Made by a program: the position numbers and the translations under genes. This document shows positions 1 through 12,421 of a DNA stretch of 64,000 bases, one piece after another (within the stretch, counting starts at the first letter, position 1; each line of letters starts with the position of its first letter). Location of the stretch: positions 590,496,410 through 590,560,409 of the forward strand of contig CM057344.1 of the NCBI GenBank assembly GCA_030015575.1, in the 5' to 3' direction. The notes beneath the pieces were generated by a model. The model worked only from the letters and a program-made list of their open reading frames with translations, searched no databases and was not told the DNA's origin. This stretch comes from Agapanthus africanus. Lineage: Eukaryota > Streptophyta > Magnoliopsida > Asparagales > Amaryllidaceae.

Positions 1-245
1 ATTACATGTTGCTTTGCATCGCGGTATTTAGTTGGAATATCCTGCACCTCATTCCACAAGGAAAGAGCCGAGATCTCTTCACCGGGAGTGACCTCTTTAG
101 CGAAGGTTTTCGCCACTATATTTTATAAAAAGCTATCAGGTTCCTTCAGCGAGATCAAGTTCATTACGTTAAAGGTTTTTCGCCAAAAACCAGCCGTAGC
201 CCTCCGTCATTTCATTTGGGTATTCAGTAGTATTCAAGCTATGTA

Positions 246-439
246 TTTTGACCTACGCCAAGGCATAGTGTTTGGTAGCTGCTGGGTATTCATCTGTTGC
301 ATAGATAGATGAGTTGGTTTAGGACAGTCGTTCTGCCATTTGGCCCATGTCAGGGGCATGTACGGGTGGGTTCAAATTGACAAGATAATGATGGGTAGAA
401 CTTGGCATGCGACTTATAGCATTTTGGCCTATGTCAAGG
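246..439 (+). repeat. Triplicated leader motif, copy X
   Basis: Three related short motifs lie at 246-263, 338-355 and 422-439. Each has the form TTGRCC, four to five variable bases, then CAAGG or CAGGG. The first is followed by CATAGTG and the third by TCATAAG, as in the other copies of the family. In X the three copies agree less well with one another than in A, B or Z, which fits an older copy. Confidence 0.6.
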
Positions 440-639
440 TCATAAGAGCATGGGGTAAAAATCATATCGGGAGTTTCTAAAGAAACTGAAACTTGCCGAG
501 TATGCGCATACCTTCTGAAGTATGATAACATGAGTGGATTCCTTCACGTTATCATGCGATGAGAGTTGGATCCCGATTCCCACTGATGAGTTAGTTTACT
601 CTTCGGGTGATCCCGATTGATTCTTCTTTCAGGTTTGGA

Positions 640-3600
640 GGAGAATTTGACAGTACAGTGGGAGGTTTCCTGATTAGATAAAATGATAACCATTCTGATC
701 TAGGTTAGAGTGCACACAGAGTGTTTCTTTTCTCTCTCTCTTTGGCAGCGACCTTTGACCGACCCTAGACTATGACTCAGTGACCAAGTTGATTGAACCT
801 TCTTAAAATATTGGCTTTTGGATTATCTTAAGTTGCATAAGTCATTGCCGCTCCTTCTTTTACCCTTTGCATTTCTCAGAACACCCCGTATTACTACAGA
901 CATCCACTTCTATTGGATAGATCCATCGTATGGTATACGAACTCGAAGGGACTTCTTCGAGGATGGATCCAGGTTCAGGAGAAATTGAATTGGTTTATTC
1001 AGTTGTCTTTTATCATCACCTTCTCTCAGGTTGCGAGGGCTCCTTGGTTTAGGAGAGTATACCTATTACGCTTATTGGATAGTCTTCTTCCAAACCATAG
1101 GCAGGTGCCGAAAGGTAGGGAATGAAGAAAACCAATTAGCCTAAGTAGGGTGTATAGAAGGTAATATGTAAAGAAAAAATAAAGAGATTAGAAAGAGGGC
1201 AAAGTAAATTGCGACTGCTATCATTCACGACCAAACCGCATACTTCATCGCCACTCCTACTTCACCTTTGCTTTTTTCCCCAGTTCGGGAGAAATAGAAT
1301 AAGGTATTATTCTGTTGTCTTTTATCATCACCTTATCTCAAGTTGCGAGTACTCCTTGGTTTAGGAGAGTACACCTATTATGCTTACTGGATAGTCTTCT
1401 TCCAAACCATAGGCTGGTGCCGAACGGTAGGGAAGGAAGAAAACCATTTAGCCTAACGATGGTATACAGAAGGTAACGACTAAAGACAAATAAAGGGATT
1501 TAGAGAGATGGCAATGAAATATACGGTTACAGTCATGAATTGGTTTATGGAAGAGGCATTACTAGGAATACCAGGATACCCCTACGAAACATTTTCATGT
1601 TTCAGTTACACCATGCATTGTTAATAGGAAAACTGATTTCCCGATTAGATGCTTACTCCAGGGTATGTATTTACCAGGTATGATTCTCACATCTGTATGG
1701 TTTTACAGATGATGAGTGGGAGTAAGTTATTGGGAACTAGGTGATCATCCTCATTATATCGGAATTCGTTGTAATTGGTGATATTTGAGGAAATCGTCTG
1801 AGTTTTTGCCGGACGGCATGTATTTGGTTTTGAGTATCCGTTGTTGTGCACCAATTTCAAAATGATATATCTGTACGTTTATTTTTATAAAGTGAGATAT
1901 AACTTTTTAAAATTATGTCCGTGACATTTACCTATATCAATTGACGATTGGGTAAGGAGTATTGAACAACGGAGTAGTTCTTAACCATAAGTACAGTTTT
2001 CAACCTACGATGCACAGGTTTTAAGTTATTCGGCTCAGGGGACTCATACAGAGTATTGTATGTTATCCAGTGTCCATCAGGAAAAAGGGGTTGGTCCTTG
2101 TACTATGTTCTGTTTACTTATGACTTCTCTAGTTTTTAGACAAGTGTTTCGTAGAAATACAATGTCTAAGTTTTGAGAAGTTGTGGGAATAGGAATAAAG
2201 TAGAGAACCAGATGTCGCAAGTATCGGGATTCTTCAAAGAGATCGAAGATGTAGATTCTTGTGATTGGTATTCAGTTGATAGTAATGGTTTTGAGAAACT
2301 TGTTTCTCTTTCAGGTTACTCATAATTGGATGGATTCCTAAGTTGAGTAATGCTGATTAGCCTCTCTCCATTAAGTTGATATGCATTGGAGACAGCTGCA
2401 TGATTAGAATCGGGTTCCAATTAAATAAGTGCAAAAGTTTCTATATTGGATATAGAATGGTTCATATCGGATATAGAATGGTTCATATCTTAACGATGTT
2501 AAGGTACGGGGAGTTTTCCAGCTTATGCTTAAAACCAGACTCTGGATAACTCAAGGCACGTTTTTGTAATGGCAGTTTGTGGGTTGACCCAGGCTATGTC
2601 GAGGGTTGACTTTCTACCATCTGAAAGATCAATAGTGATATTGTTCTTGACTCGCCACAGTTTTAGTAAAATGGATTTTTTCAGAAAACAGTAGTGGGAG
2701 TATGGTAGAACTGGAAGTGATTCCAGAACCGCAAACGATTACGGAAAATTTAATAGGACCTAAAGATTCAATCAGGTTTGACATTCCATTAGCCACTCCG
2801 CAGATATGGTGGGTAACCTCAGACACCCGAGAGGTACTCCGGTAGCTTCAAGGACGGTGACAGGGAGATTATTGTTTACCCAGACTTGACACTACTGTTG
2901 TTCCAGGCTATGAGACCCGGTAGGAGGTTAAGTATAGCGTCGTTCTAAACTAGCTTTAGAAGTGCACGTATATATTATTCTGCCAGAGGGTTGTTGTGGT
3001 CAGTAGGAGCAGCGGAAGCACAGTGGGCAAGTAGCTTATGTCTATTTATAGACTTGAGCAGATATAGCGGAGATCGATCTTCTATTTTTGATGTGACAGT
3101 CATAGGTTTGACTTCATCAGAATATGGGATGAATCTGTTGAGAAGGTAGTAGGGTGTGATGTCCTGGTATTTGGATGACATACACAGAGTAGGAAGTAAA
3201 ATTCCTATACTACGATCGGTTATACTGTGGTCGTTATACAGTTGCTTCTCCACAAAGGATATGGATATAATATCAGACATTTTGGTTGCTAGATCTATGG
3301 TTTTAGATCTAGATTTGGGTAATTTCCCAATGTGGGTACTTTGACAGTATTCTAATAGTATTTTAGAATAGATGACTCCTGGCATGGTGGTGTACCTGCA
3401 GGTGATGGAGTCACCCTCTTTAAAGGTGTCTTACAGATTAAAGGGGAGAGGGATGTGCATGATTGGCAGATCACTTGCTTAGGCAATTGAGTCGATCGTG
3501 AGATGTCAAGTATCACACCAGATGTTGTTTTTGCACTAGATGCGATAAGTTTATATTAATCCAATCCTGAAGAAACATAAGGAAACAGTTTTAGAACATA

Positions 3601-4090
3601 AGTGGATGTTCTACGGATTTGATGACGGCAGCCTCCTTTGGAGACGGTTATCATTCCAGGCTTTAAAGTGACATAGATGACAGAGTGATTGTCAGAGTTA
3701 TAGTTTTTCCTCTGTAGAAGAGGGGCAGTATTATGGACAGGTGGTCCAAGAGGATACTGTGGGAGGCATGGTGCAGGATACTGATTAGGTTCAGTTATCG
3801 ATACAGTCTAAGAAGTTTGGATTTGGAGTTCATTTATGAACTAGGTCCCATCAGATATCCAGACATATTCTAAGATAGGTATTACTCGATTCGGGAGATG
3901 GCTTTCTCCGCGAACTTGAGATTAAGAGAGACATAGAAAGAAACATCGGGGCGGATCCACTCATTGAGGCTATTTCTCGAACACAAGAGTTTTACAAACG
4001 AGCTTTATGAAACTGATTAGTAGAGGAGTTGGGTGTTCGGTATCACACGGGCTGTGAGTATGCGACATCGCAATAATTAGCCTTAAGTGC
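640..4090 (+). pseudogene. Decayed copia gag-pol of copy X
   Basis: No frame stays open here, but the order of landmarks matches copies A, B and Y: a purine-rich acagtgggagg motif near 655, a CT tract near 730-740, integrase-like sequence near 2100-2350, and RT near 2970-3350. The RT active-site motif reads YLDD at 3168-3179, inside WYLDD; copies A, B and D have YVDD at this place. RNase H remains precede the polypurine tract. In a functional element this would be the gag-PR-IN-RT-RNaseH polyprotein. Many stops and frameshifts make it a pseudogene. Domain limits are approximate because they come from comparison with the sister copies. Confidence 0.65.
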
Positions 4091-4101
4091 AAGTGGGAGA
4101 T
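4088..4101 (+). other. Polypurine tract of copy X
   Basis: The tract reads tgcaagtgggagat and lies directly before the TG that opens the LTR. The same sequence precedes the 3' LTRs of A, B and D. It is the expected primer for plus-strand DNA synthesis. Confidence 0.85.
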
Positions 4102-6163
4102 TGTTGGATATAGTACCCTCAAAGTCAATTATTGGATCGCAGGTACGTGATTGCAATGATTGAGGAGGACCTATACCGGTAGTACAGTCTTACTCGAGAT
4201 GATAGTATGCTATCTGGTTTGCCTTTATCAGTCGTGTATAGGTTCAGGTGACTGATCACTATTACACGTTGAAGAGCCCTTAGGATCTTGCTTGACTACC
4301 AACAGTATGATGGCGATCATATACGTGAGAGTTGGGTAGTCTATAAGCACATCCTTAATAGTGGTCCATAGTCGTGGGAGTTTCGAGATAGGGCATCGAT
4401 ACTCCGGAGTAGACTAGTGTATACAGTCGAGACCCCGACAAGGGGCGGTAGCCGGTCTCACAAGCCACTGGTGTCAGTTGGATCATCTAGATGTATACAG
4501 GTGCTCATTGGGTTATGAGTACACCGGACAGGACTCGCCGGGAACCTGCTAGTTGGTATTATACCTACCGTCAGATAGCAGTTTCCTGGTGACATGTGTA
4601 CAGGTTAGCTCATCGACCTGAGGTCGTCATTTGTCTCATGTGAGTTCCCACCGTGCTTTGATTTCTACCCTACCACGGCTCAAAGGATTCGTGCAAACAT
4701 GTCTTTTTTGGGTACAGTCCCGAGCCACATGGAGGCAAGTGAGCGGATCGGCAGGGGATTCTTCTCTCCCGGTATTGGGGGTGAGATCGTGCTGTGTCTA
4801 GGAGAGCCATTACACCAAGTCCTTGGCCAAGGCAGGTGAGAATAACTGGTAAGTATTCCAGTAGTTTCTCAGGGTGTTCAGGGCTTCTCTCCGACACGAC
4901 TTATACCGCTATTGGGGGTCTGACGTCACCAGCCCCCTAGACCCGATATGCGATACTCATAGACGAATGGATCGGACTGTATGTATATTGTCACTGTTAG
5001 GCTCAGTAGGGTTCCAGGATGAGTTCGCTCATCGGCTTCCCTTGAGGTCAGTACATGGGCAGCCATTACGCACTGCTAGTGCCGCTGACGTGCTTGTGGT
5101 TAAACCCACTGCCAGGATACTGATGAGTCATTAGAGTCCCCCACAGATAGTTTCCCAAGTTCGGGTAAAACGTTGTAGAGGCCATATGGTTTTATGGCAG
5201 GGTTTGGAAAATGCACGTGCGTTTACGCACGTGTCGTATTTCGGGCAGATAATACTGGTGGGCTTTGGTTTAAGCCGGATCCATGTTTTATACTGTGTAG
5301 ATATAATATCTTTGTCTCAGTTGCATTTGTATTCGGTCGTAATATAAATGCGGGTATGTATGTACAGTTACGGGGTTATCCTGAAATTCGTTTCGGGATC
5401 CCTTTTCGAAGTTGCCAGTTTTCTATCACCCGTCTTAAACATTCGGTTTAATGCGGATTTATCTTTTCTTCTTTTGGGTGAGTCATGAGGAAGCTTGTAG
5501 AATTGGTGACTAGGTTGATGAGGTGTTTAGTGACTCATTGTTTGCATTAAATAGTTGATGAGGTGTTTATGCGACTCATTGATTGCATTAATGTGTTTTG
5601 GTTTGAACTTAGATATTTCTTCTTGATCTTTTCTTTATGGTCACCCTTTTGCTCTTACACTCACCCTCTCCTCTCATTTATATTGGCCGACCCCCTTGTT
5701 TGAAAAGATAATGGAATTTGGTTCATGGAAATTTCATAGCTCATTTCTCATTACTCCATTAAAAGGCAACTTCATTAACCGTTCATCCATGGTTTTGGAT
5801 GAAACGAGACAAAGTATTCTACTCATTCTCTACATCAATCTTGGACATGTCGGCTAGCAAACTTCATGTCCGAGTTACCTCGGTTCAGAGGCGGGAGCCC
5901 GTATAAAGATCCGTTGACGTGGTGCCACCTGGACGAGGAGACCGGAGATCGAGCGAGATCGCAGATACCGCAAAGGAGCGTGGGATGATGGCTAAAGACC
6001 GAAGGACTCGGATCGTTCGGTATAGCCTTTCTACCTCTTTACTGTTTGTTAGTTTAGCGTTAATGGCAGATCCGGGTTAAAGTATGCGATAGCGCCAGTT
6101 ATAAAAGTTTTTGTTCCGCGTATGGCGTCAGATTGACGGTCGGGACGCTACCGTAGACTTACA
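4102..6163 (+). repeat. 3' LTR of copy X (about 2.06 kb)
   Basis: The LTR starts TGTTGGATATAG after the polypurine tract. It aligns along its length with the LTRs of the other copies, and most closely with the Y type: for example gtatacaggtgctcattggg at 4492-4511 matches 38544 onward. It ends near TTACA at 6163. It diverges clearly from the A/B type at its start, so X and Y belong to a different subfamily from A, B, E and D. Short ORFs inside it are not genes. Confidence 0.7.
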
Positions 6164-6323
6164 CAAAGGTTGTATTCCCTCATTCACTTAGATGTAAAGT
6201 GTTTACATTATATTTCGTCAGATTTTCTAGTAACGATTCTAGGGTTAGCTAATACGGCAAGAATTTAAAATTGGCATGGACGATGCCTCCCGAAACCTTG
6301 CTGCCGTGCTGGACAAACCTGCA
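6164..6323 (+). repeat. Tail of the 5' LTR of copy A
   Basis: From caaaggttgtattcc onward this matches 14477-14644, the end of the 3' LTR. It ends CTGCA directly before the primer binding site. The missing upstream part was separated from it by copy X. Confidence 0.8.
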
Positions 6324-6324
6324 G

Positions 6325-6337
6325 TGGTATCAGAGCC
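6325..6337 (+). other. Primer binding site, initiator-Met tRNA type (copy A)
   Basis: TGGTATCAGAGCC follows the LTR end after one base. This is the standard plant copia primer site, complementary to the 3' end of initiator methionine tRNA. Confidence 0.9.
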
Positions 6338-8364
6338 ATGCTAGAAAATTAGATGATGTTTGCCAGGATTACGAAATAGAAACTACTCCGAAACACCCGA
6401 TACAAAAACTTGGTTTCTGTCGAATTTAAAAGGTCTTCAAAATTTTTTTTAAACAACTGCAGAATGTTATATGTGATGTAACATGAACACCACCAAAAAT
6501 TGAGGCAATTTTGACCAAAAGTGACCGGCCACAATGGCTTAAAATCTGAGCTCCTCGGGTGAATAGTGGAGTTCTGGCTTCAAGTTTTGGTAGTGTTCCA
6601 GTCTCTGGGTTTTAGGGTTTCAGGTGTTGTTTGTTTTTGCTAAATTTGTATGTGATGTTAACTTTCTGCAAAGGCAATTCAGAGTGTTTCTTAATTGTAA
6701 TTCTAACATGTATTCAGGTTATTTAGACGATATTAAAAAGTTCGAACGGATATCAATAACCCAATTTTTCTCCCGCTGGAAATTTTTCAAGAGTTGGATT
6801 TTTTCCGAGTTTAAAATTTTCAGAAAATCTTGCAAGCGATTCTGTGGACCCTCTAGAAGAATGAAACCTTAACTCGATTATGTGACAGTTAGAACCGCCA
6901 TCAAACCCAAGGGTTTGTGGTAGTTCAGCGGTGCCACATGTGAGGCATTGGTTGACCCTTCTATGGCTGGTTCATAGGAGCTGTGGCAGTTTCTGTGTAC
7001 TTTTTAAACTCCGCTCATGTGTTGAGCTTATTGGGAAATTTTGGGTTCTTGTTTATTCGATTGAAAACTTTAACATCGTCTAGCTATCTGTGATTGTGAT
7101 ATAATATTTGGAATCCACAAATAGTTATGAGATAACAAGTTTGAATTTTATAAATCTAGCAGTTTAGTCTCAGTTGATCGGTTGCCACAAAATTTTGATG
7201 TGGATCAAAAGTCCGTCGCAATTACGTAGTATACGCGGATACTCGCCGGGTAACCTTAATAGATAGTCACGCCCCATAGCCCCGACCAAGTGACTGTAGG
7301 AGAACCCCGTCGCCAAAAAGCATCCGTTCGGGTGCTCGCGGCTGCGGTGTTCCGCCTTAGTGCACTTCGTCGACGGCATCGGGGGGTGCGGCCGTCTACT
7401 AAAGTTTCCGACGAGCATTCGATCATATTATCGGGAATCTTGTTGAATTACCCGACAGGTTATTGAAAAGTGTTTTCAATATCGAGACTAAAATGCGGGA
7501 TTTATAATTGTTAGGCATGTGATGTCTAAGGAATTCATTTGGTTAGGCATGAAATCCAAAGTATGTGATGCATTGGGTTTATGATGTCTAAGGTAGTTGT
7601 GGATTCCAATTGTTGTAGTTTTTCACTTTCTTTTCTGCGACCATAAGTGTAATATATGGTGTATCGCCGGTTTCGTTGCTATACATCAACGACAATTGGG
7701 ATACACATATTTACTTACGTTGATAACATGTGATGTTATGTGTTGCTGTGATATGTTATATTGGATCGTCGTGTTTTGAATAGCCGAGGGTTTTATATGA
7801 GATGAGAGTTTTTATTTTCATTCATGTAAAATTCATTGTATGTAATATTCTTTTATTAGGGCACTTCCGGGTTGAGGATGATGTTACCATTGTATATTAT
7901 TTACTTTTCCGCATTAGAATAGACCCAAGGCGGAGAGCATAAGTAACCGGGTTCTAGGGTCCAGTAGGAGACCATCTCGAGGAGTCAAGACCGGGTCTCC
8001 TAACTCTAGAATTGGTAGGGTTGCTTGCCGCTCTCGTAGGGGTCTAGGGATGTGGGTTTGGCTCATCACGACCGTGGAATCCGCGTTTTTACTGGCTTAA
8101 ATAAAACACGGAATTCCTAGTATATCAAATATTTCATATGTGATTCTTCTGCTGACGATATTCCGTGATGTGATCACTTGATATGTTCTGAGACGAATGC
8201 CTATATTATATATATGAGATATAATTAATATTGCTGCTTTCGTTTCTTATGTGATGCTTAGGAGGAAGCATAATTTGATGGGACTTCATTAATGAGATTA
8301 ATGAAATAAAAGAAACCTAAATATGTTCTAGAAACTTATTTAAAAACTGGTAGCTTTAGTTCTT

Positions 8365-8611
8365 GCTTTGCATAGCGGTATTCCTTATAGAATATCCAGC
8401 ATCTTCAATAAGGAAAGAGCCGAGATCCCTTCACCGGGAGTGATCTCTTTAGCAAAACTAGCAGATGCTACAACCCACTCGGTTTGTTTTTTGATTGCTT
8501 CTATAGTTTTTGCTTTGCATAGCGGTATTTATGAAATATCCTGCACATCATTCGATGAGGAAAGAGCCGAGATCCCTTCACCGGGAGTTACCTCTTTAGC
8601 GAAACTAGTAA
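8365..8611 (+). repeat. 147-bp tandem duplication in the leader of copy A
   Basis: Two units start gctttgcatagcggta at 8365 and 8512. Each includes gaaagagccgagatccc and tcaccgggagt. Copy B has the same duplication with a period of 156 bp. Copies X, Y and Z carry one unit only, so the duplication marks the A/B subfamily. Confidence 0.8.
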
Positions 8612-8747
8612 AAGCCTAAAAAAACACCCCTTTTTCAAAATAACTCGATTTTACAACGATATCAAGTTCATTACGCTCATGGTTTTCTTAAAAGCCTGCC
8701 TAGCCCTCCGTCATTTCAGATAATTAGTATTTAGTATTCGTGCTGCG

Positions 8748-8943
8748 TTTGTTGACCTCTGTCAAGGCGTAGTGTGCGGTAGCTGATTAATGCTTATCTA
8801 CAAAGCATATGATGCGATTGGATTAGGGTAGTCGAATGACCTTGTTGACCTCTGTCAAGGGTTGTGCGGGTGGGTTTATTTCAATCATGAAATGGCGGGT
8901 TGAACTTGACTAGCAGCCTATAGTTTGTTGACCTCTGTCAAGG
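8748..8943 (+). repeat. Triplicated leader motif, copy A
   Basis: TTGTTGACCTCTGTCAAGG occurs at about 8749-8767, 8842-8860 and 8925-8943, with no change among the three. The core TTGAC-ctct-GTCAA is an inverted repeat. The flanks differ: cgtagtg, gttgtgcggg and tcatagg follow copies 1, 2 and 3. Confidence 0.85.
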
Positions 8944-9396
8944 TCATAGGACGCTTGGGGCAGAATATTATCGGGAATTTCAAGTGTTGAAATTTGCAAT
9001 GAGATTGCATATCTTCTATGAGATAGTTGGATCCCGATACCCACTACGAGTTAGAGTTACTCTTGGGAGAGTTTTACACATTATAATTAGCCGATCAAGT
9101 AGGTGTCTAGAAAGGTGTTAACGGGGTTACACCACTGGGAAAACGAGGTTTATTTTAATTAGGTCCGTGCGAAAGCACATGGAACCTTCTTCAAAGTACC
9201 GACACTGGCCTGGCCGAAAGATTGGCAAACTTGTAGGGTGTAATTAATCCCGGCTAGTCTTACCTTTTAGGGTTTGAAGGAAGATTTGATAAAAACAGTG
9301 GGAGCCATCCTGATTAGATAAAATAATAACCAATCTAATCTTGTAAGAGCGCACGCATAGTGTTTTCTTCTCTCTCTCTCTCTCCTGGTAGCGACT

Positions 9397-12360
9397 ATGT
9401 CACACCTTAATCAAGATAATAATATGGATGCATTGACCGAACCTGCTTATTATACTGAGCTAGGGAACGTTGGTTCCGCTCCAACTTATAATTGTTATAA
9501 GTCTGAGCAGGAAATAGGGGAATATCCGGATTCCCATGCCACCCAATCGAAGAAAGTGCATATTGATGCATTTTTTTTGGGTGTGTTCATTACCGAGAAC
9601 TATTTCTCAGTATCCTCTACGTCTTAGGTATGAGATACCAGAACAGGATCCCACATATGTAAGAGTTACATGGGCTACATAAGGTAGAGAACTGAGAATG
9701 GGTGATATATCTCTAAGAGTTAGAGAATGGTGCAATTGTTGCAGCCAAGTCAGTTGGCAAATATCACCTTGTATTACCAAATGGTAAATACATTGATTCT
9801 GAACAAATGTCATTAGATACCGAACATGATATACAATATTAAATCAGTTTCTTTATTAAGTTAAAGAATGATATAATTCTGTATAGCAGAATAATGTTGT
9901 GAACATTTTCCTGAATCAAGAGTTGATTGGATCAGGCACGTTATGAAATAGCATATATGTTCTAAATAAAACCACAGTTCAAAGTATAGAACAAACACAA
10001 GAGGAGTAGTTCAGAAATGAACGAATCCTTCTTGTGGTATTGTAGACTAGGTCATATCAATGCGACATGACTAGCTAAGTTATGTAAGGATGAATATGAG
10101 AATCTGTTCGAATTTTCATCTTATGCTACTTGCCAGTCTTGTTTCAAAGGTAAAATGACCAATACTCCGTTTACTGGAAAGAGAGAAAGAGTTAATAAAC
10201 TCTTGGGACGGATACACGATGATGTATACGGTCCTGTGTCTACAAATGCCATGGTTGGTTCTTCGTACTTCATTATATTCACTGATCATCTCTCAAGATT
10301 CGGATATGTGTTCCTGTTGAAACACAAGTCTGAAACTTTTGAGAAATTCAAGGAATATAAGCTGAAGTTAAGAATCAGACGGGTAGAAGTATTGAGTCCT
10401 TCTATGTGATCGAGGAGGAGAATACTTGCGCATGGAATTCCTGGAGTTTCTAAAAGGAGAATATGATTCTCTCTCAGCTTACTTCTTCGAGTACACCACA
10501 ACACAACGGTGTATCGGGGCGGAGGTATAGCACCCTATGAGATATGGCGCGCTCTATGATGTATATTGCTGAGTTACCTGTTTCCTTTTGGTGTTATGCA
10601 CTTGAGAAGCTGCATACCTATTGAATGGGGTTCCATCCAAATCAGAGCCTACCACTAAATATAAGATATGGAATGGGAAGAGACCATGTCTTAAACGAAT
10701 TAAGATATAGGGTTGTCCGGCCTATGTTGAAAAGCAAAATCCGGACAAGCTCGAGGCAAGGTCAGTTCTGTGAGTTTGTCAGGATAACCCAAACATTTGC
10801 GAGGGTATATCTTCTACCACACTGAGGAGCAAAAGGTATTTTGTTTCTCAGCATGCCACCTTTTTAGAAAAGGAATTTCTTGTGAAGAAATTAGTGGTCA
10901 TGAGGTAGAACTGGAAGGAGTTCCAGTTAGACAAACTAACTGCTGATGATTTGGTAAAACCAAAGGATTCAATAGTCTCCAACGAACCTCAGCCTCTCCG
11001 TGAATCTGGTAGGGTTCCTCATCCACTTGAGAGATACTACGGTCTTCTCGGTGACAATGGGAGCGAGGATTGCATCATGGTAGATGATGGCCCAACTAGG
11101 TTAAGACAGGCCATCACGAGTGGGGACTCTGTGAAATGGCTGGATACTATGCTATCAAAGATGGAATCCATATACACCAACAAAGTATGACTTTGAATGT
11201 TGGACCTGAAGGGATAACCCATTGGGAGCAAATGGATCTTGAGAAGATTCTTGGTGTAGATGGAAAAGTTGAGACTTTCAAAGCTATGCTTAAGTTCATC
11301 AGGACCAATGCATGCATCGCGGAGTTGAAACATCTGTTTTGATGTGGTAGTCAAAGAGTTTGACTTCATCAAAATGGTAGATGAACCTTGTATATACAAG
11401 AAGGTTGCAGAGAGTAAGGTTGTCTTCCATGTATTGTACGTAGATGACATACTCTTGATAGGAAATGGTTTCCTATGCTACACTCGGTCAAGCTCCTCTT
11501 ATCACGGGGATTCTCAATAGAAGATTTGAATGATACCTACTATATCTTGTGGATTATGATCTATGGTGATAGATCTAAAGTGGATGTTGGGAGTGTCCCA
11601 AATCCAGGTACATTAACACCATACTAAAGGGGTTTAGTATGGAGGATTCTAAGCGTGGTGGTTCGCCCACTTACTATGGATCACTCTCTCCAAAAAGAAG
11701 TCTCCCGAGACTGATTTGAAGAGAGCTCGCGTGCAAGGGATATCCTATACTTCGGCAGTAGGCTCTATCAGAGTATGCGATGTTATGTACCAGACCAGAT
11801 GTTGATGACTCACTAGGTGTACTGATCAGGAATCAATCGGATCTTGGGAGAATCACTGGAAAGCTGTAGAGGACATTCTTAAGTACTTGAGAAGCATTAA
11901 AAGAAAGTTCTTGGTTCGAGCTTTCAGAGTGATAAGGTCGACTGAGAGTCAGTCACAGGCATTGTCTTTACCCTCAGTGCAGGGACGGTATGTTGGAAGA
12001 GTTCCAAGTTAGATACCGAGACATACTAGACGATAAAGGCTGAATACATTGCTACCAATGATGCTGCCAAAATGGCTGTCTGGGAATTTCTTATTCATGA
12101 GATGAACAAGGTTCTTACCATTGAGCGTCCAATAACTGTTATTGAGACAACAATGGAGTTGTGGTTTTGGCCTATGAACACCGGTCCCATCAGCGTTCCA
12201 GACATATTCTGAGGTAAGTATCACCTGATCAGGGAGATGGTTGATCTCCAAGGGATCGAGGTAAGGAGAGTAGATTTCGAAGGATAACACAGCGGATCCA
12301 CTCACAAAGACCTTACCCCTAGAGAGACTTCTATGGGATGGTTGAGTATGGGATACTACA
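9397..12360 (+). pseudogene. Decayed copia gag (C-terminal end)-PR-IN-RT-RNaseH, copy A
   Basis: Domains can be followed in order despite frameshifts. From 9397 an ORF of 76 codons looks like the extreme end of gag with a ruined zinc knuckle. It leads into a protease region whose usual DTGSGSHIC-type motif is damaged near 9630-9670. At 10030-10150 is the GAG-pre-integrase zinc region with WHCRLGH-like sequence, followed at 10155-10409 by the integrase core start (YGPVST, FTDHLSRFGYVFLL). Reverse transcriptase survives at 11340-11460 with intact YVDDILLIG (YVDD at 11437-11448). RNase H traces run to about 12350. The gene order PR-IN-RT-RH is that of Ty1/copia. Most of gag is missing or unrecognisable. 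It cannot produce a working polyprotein. Confidence 0.8.
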
Positions 12361-12408
12361 ACCACTGCTAACTGTTGAGTATAGGATACTGCAACAAATG
12401 GCCTTAGT

Positions 12409-12421
12409 GCAAGTGGGAGAT
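12409..12421 (+). other. Polypurine tract of copy A
   Basis: gcaagtgggagat directly precedes the LTR start TGTTAG at 12422. It is identical to the tract of copies X and B. Confidence 0.9.

Larger units (their letters stand above)
1..6163 (+). mobile_element. Copia copy X: internal region and 3' LTR, entering from the left edge
   Basis: This is the right-hand part of an Angela/TAR-like Ty1/copia element whose 5' LTR lies outside the window. The left edge falls in the untranslated leader, recognisable because the block from about 10 to 105 (gctttgcatcgcggtatt followed by the tcaccgggagtgac block) recurs in copies A, B, Y and Z. Decayed coding sequence follows, then a polypurine tract ending at 4101 and an LTR from 4102. 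The LTR seems to end with TTACA at 6163. Beyond that point the sequence matches the last 160 bp of the LTR of copy A, so X most likely inserted into the 5' LTR of A. The 6163 boundary could be off by about 2 bp. Confidence 0.8.
6338..9396 (+). other. Untranslated leader of copy A (about 3 kb, no gene)
   Basis: This long stretch between primer site and coding region has no credible ORF. It aligns with 18850-21770 in copy B and in part with the leaders of Y and Z. It holds a TA-rich stretch near 8200-8225, a 147-bp duplication (8365-8611), the triplicated motif (8748-8943), a purine tract near 9292-9304 and a CT tract at 9369-9387. A leader this long is unusual for copia elements; here it takes the place of most of gag. 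Confidence 0.7.

Noticed and set aside
2975..3385. Minus-strand ORF of 136 codons in copy X
   Set aside because: It is antisense to decayed RT with YLDD on the plus strand and has no domain of its own.
11037..11450. Minus-strand ORF of 137 codons
   Set aside because: It is the antisense of the copia RT region; the plus strand shows YVDDILLIG. The same holds for the minus ORF at 23736-23957 and the plus ORF at 63724-63945.
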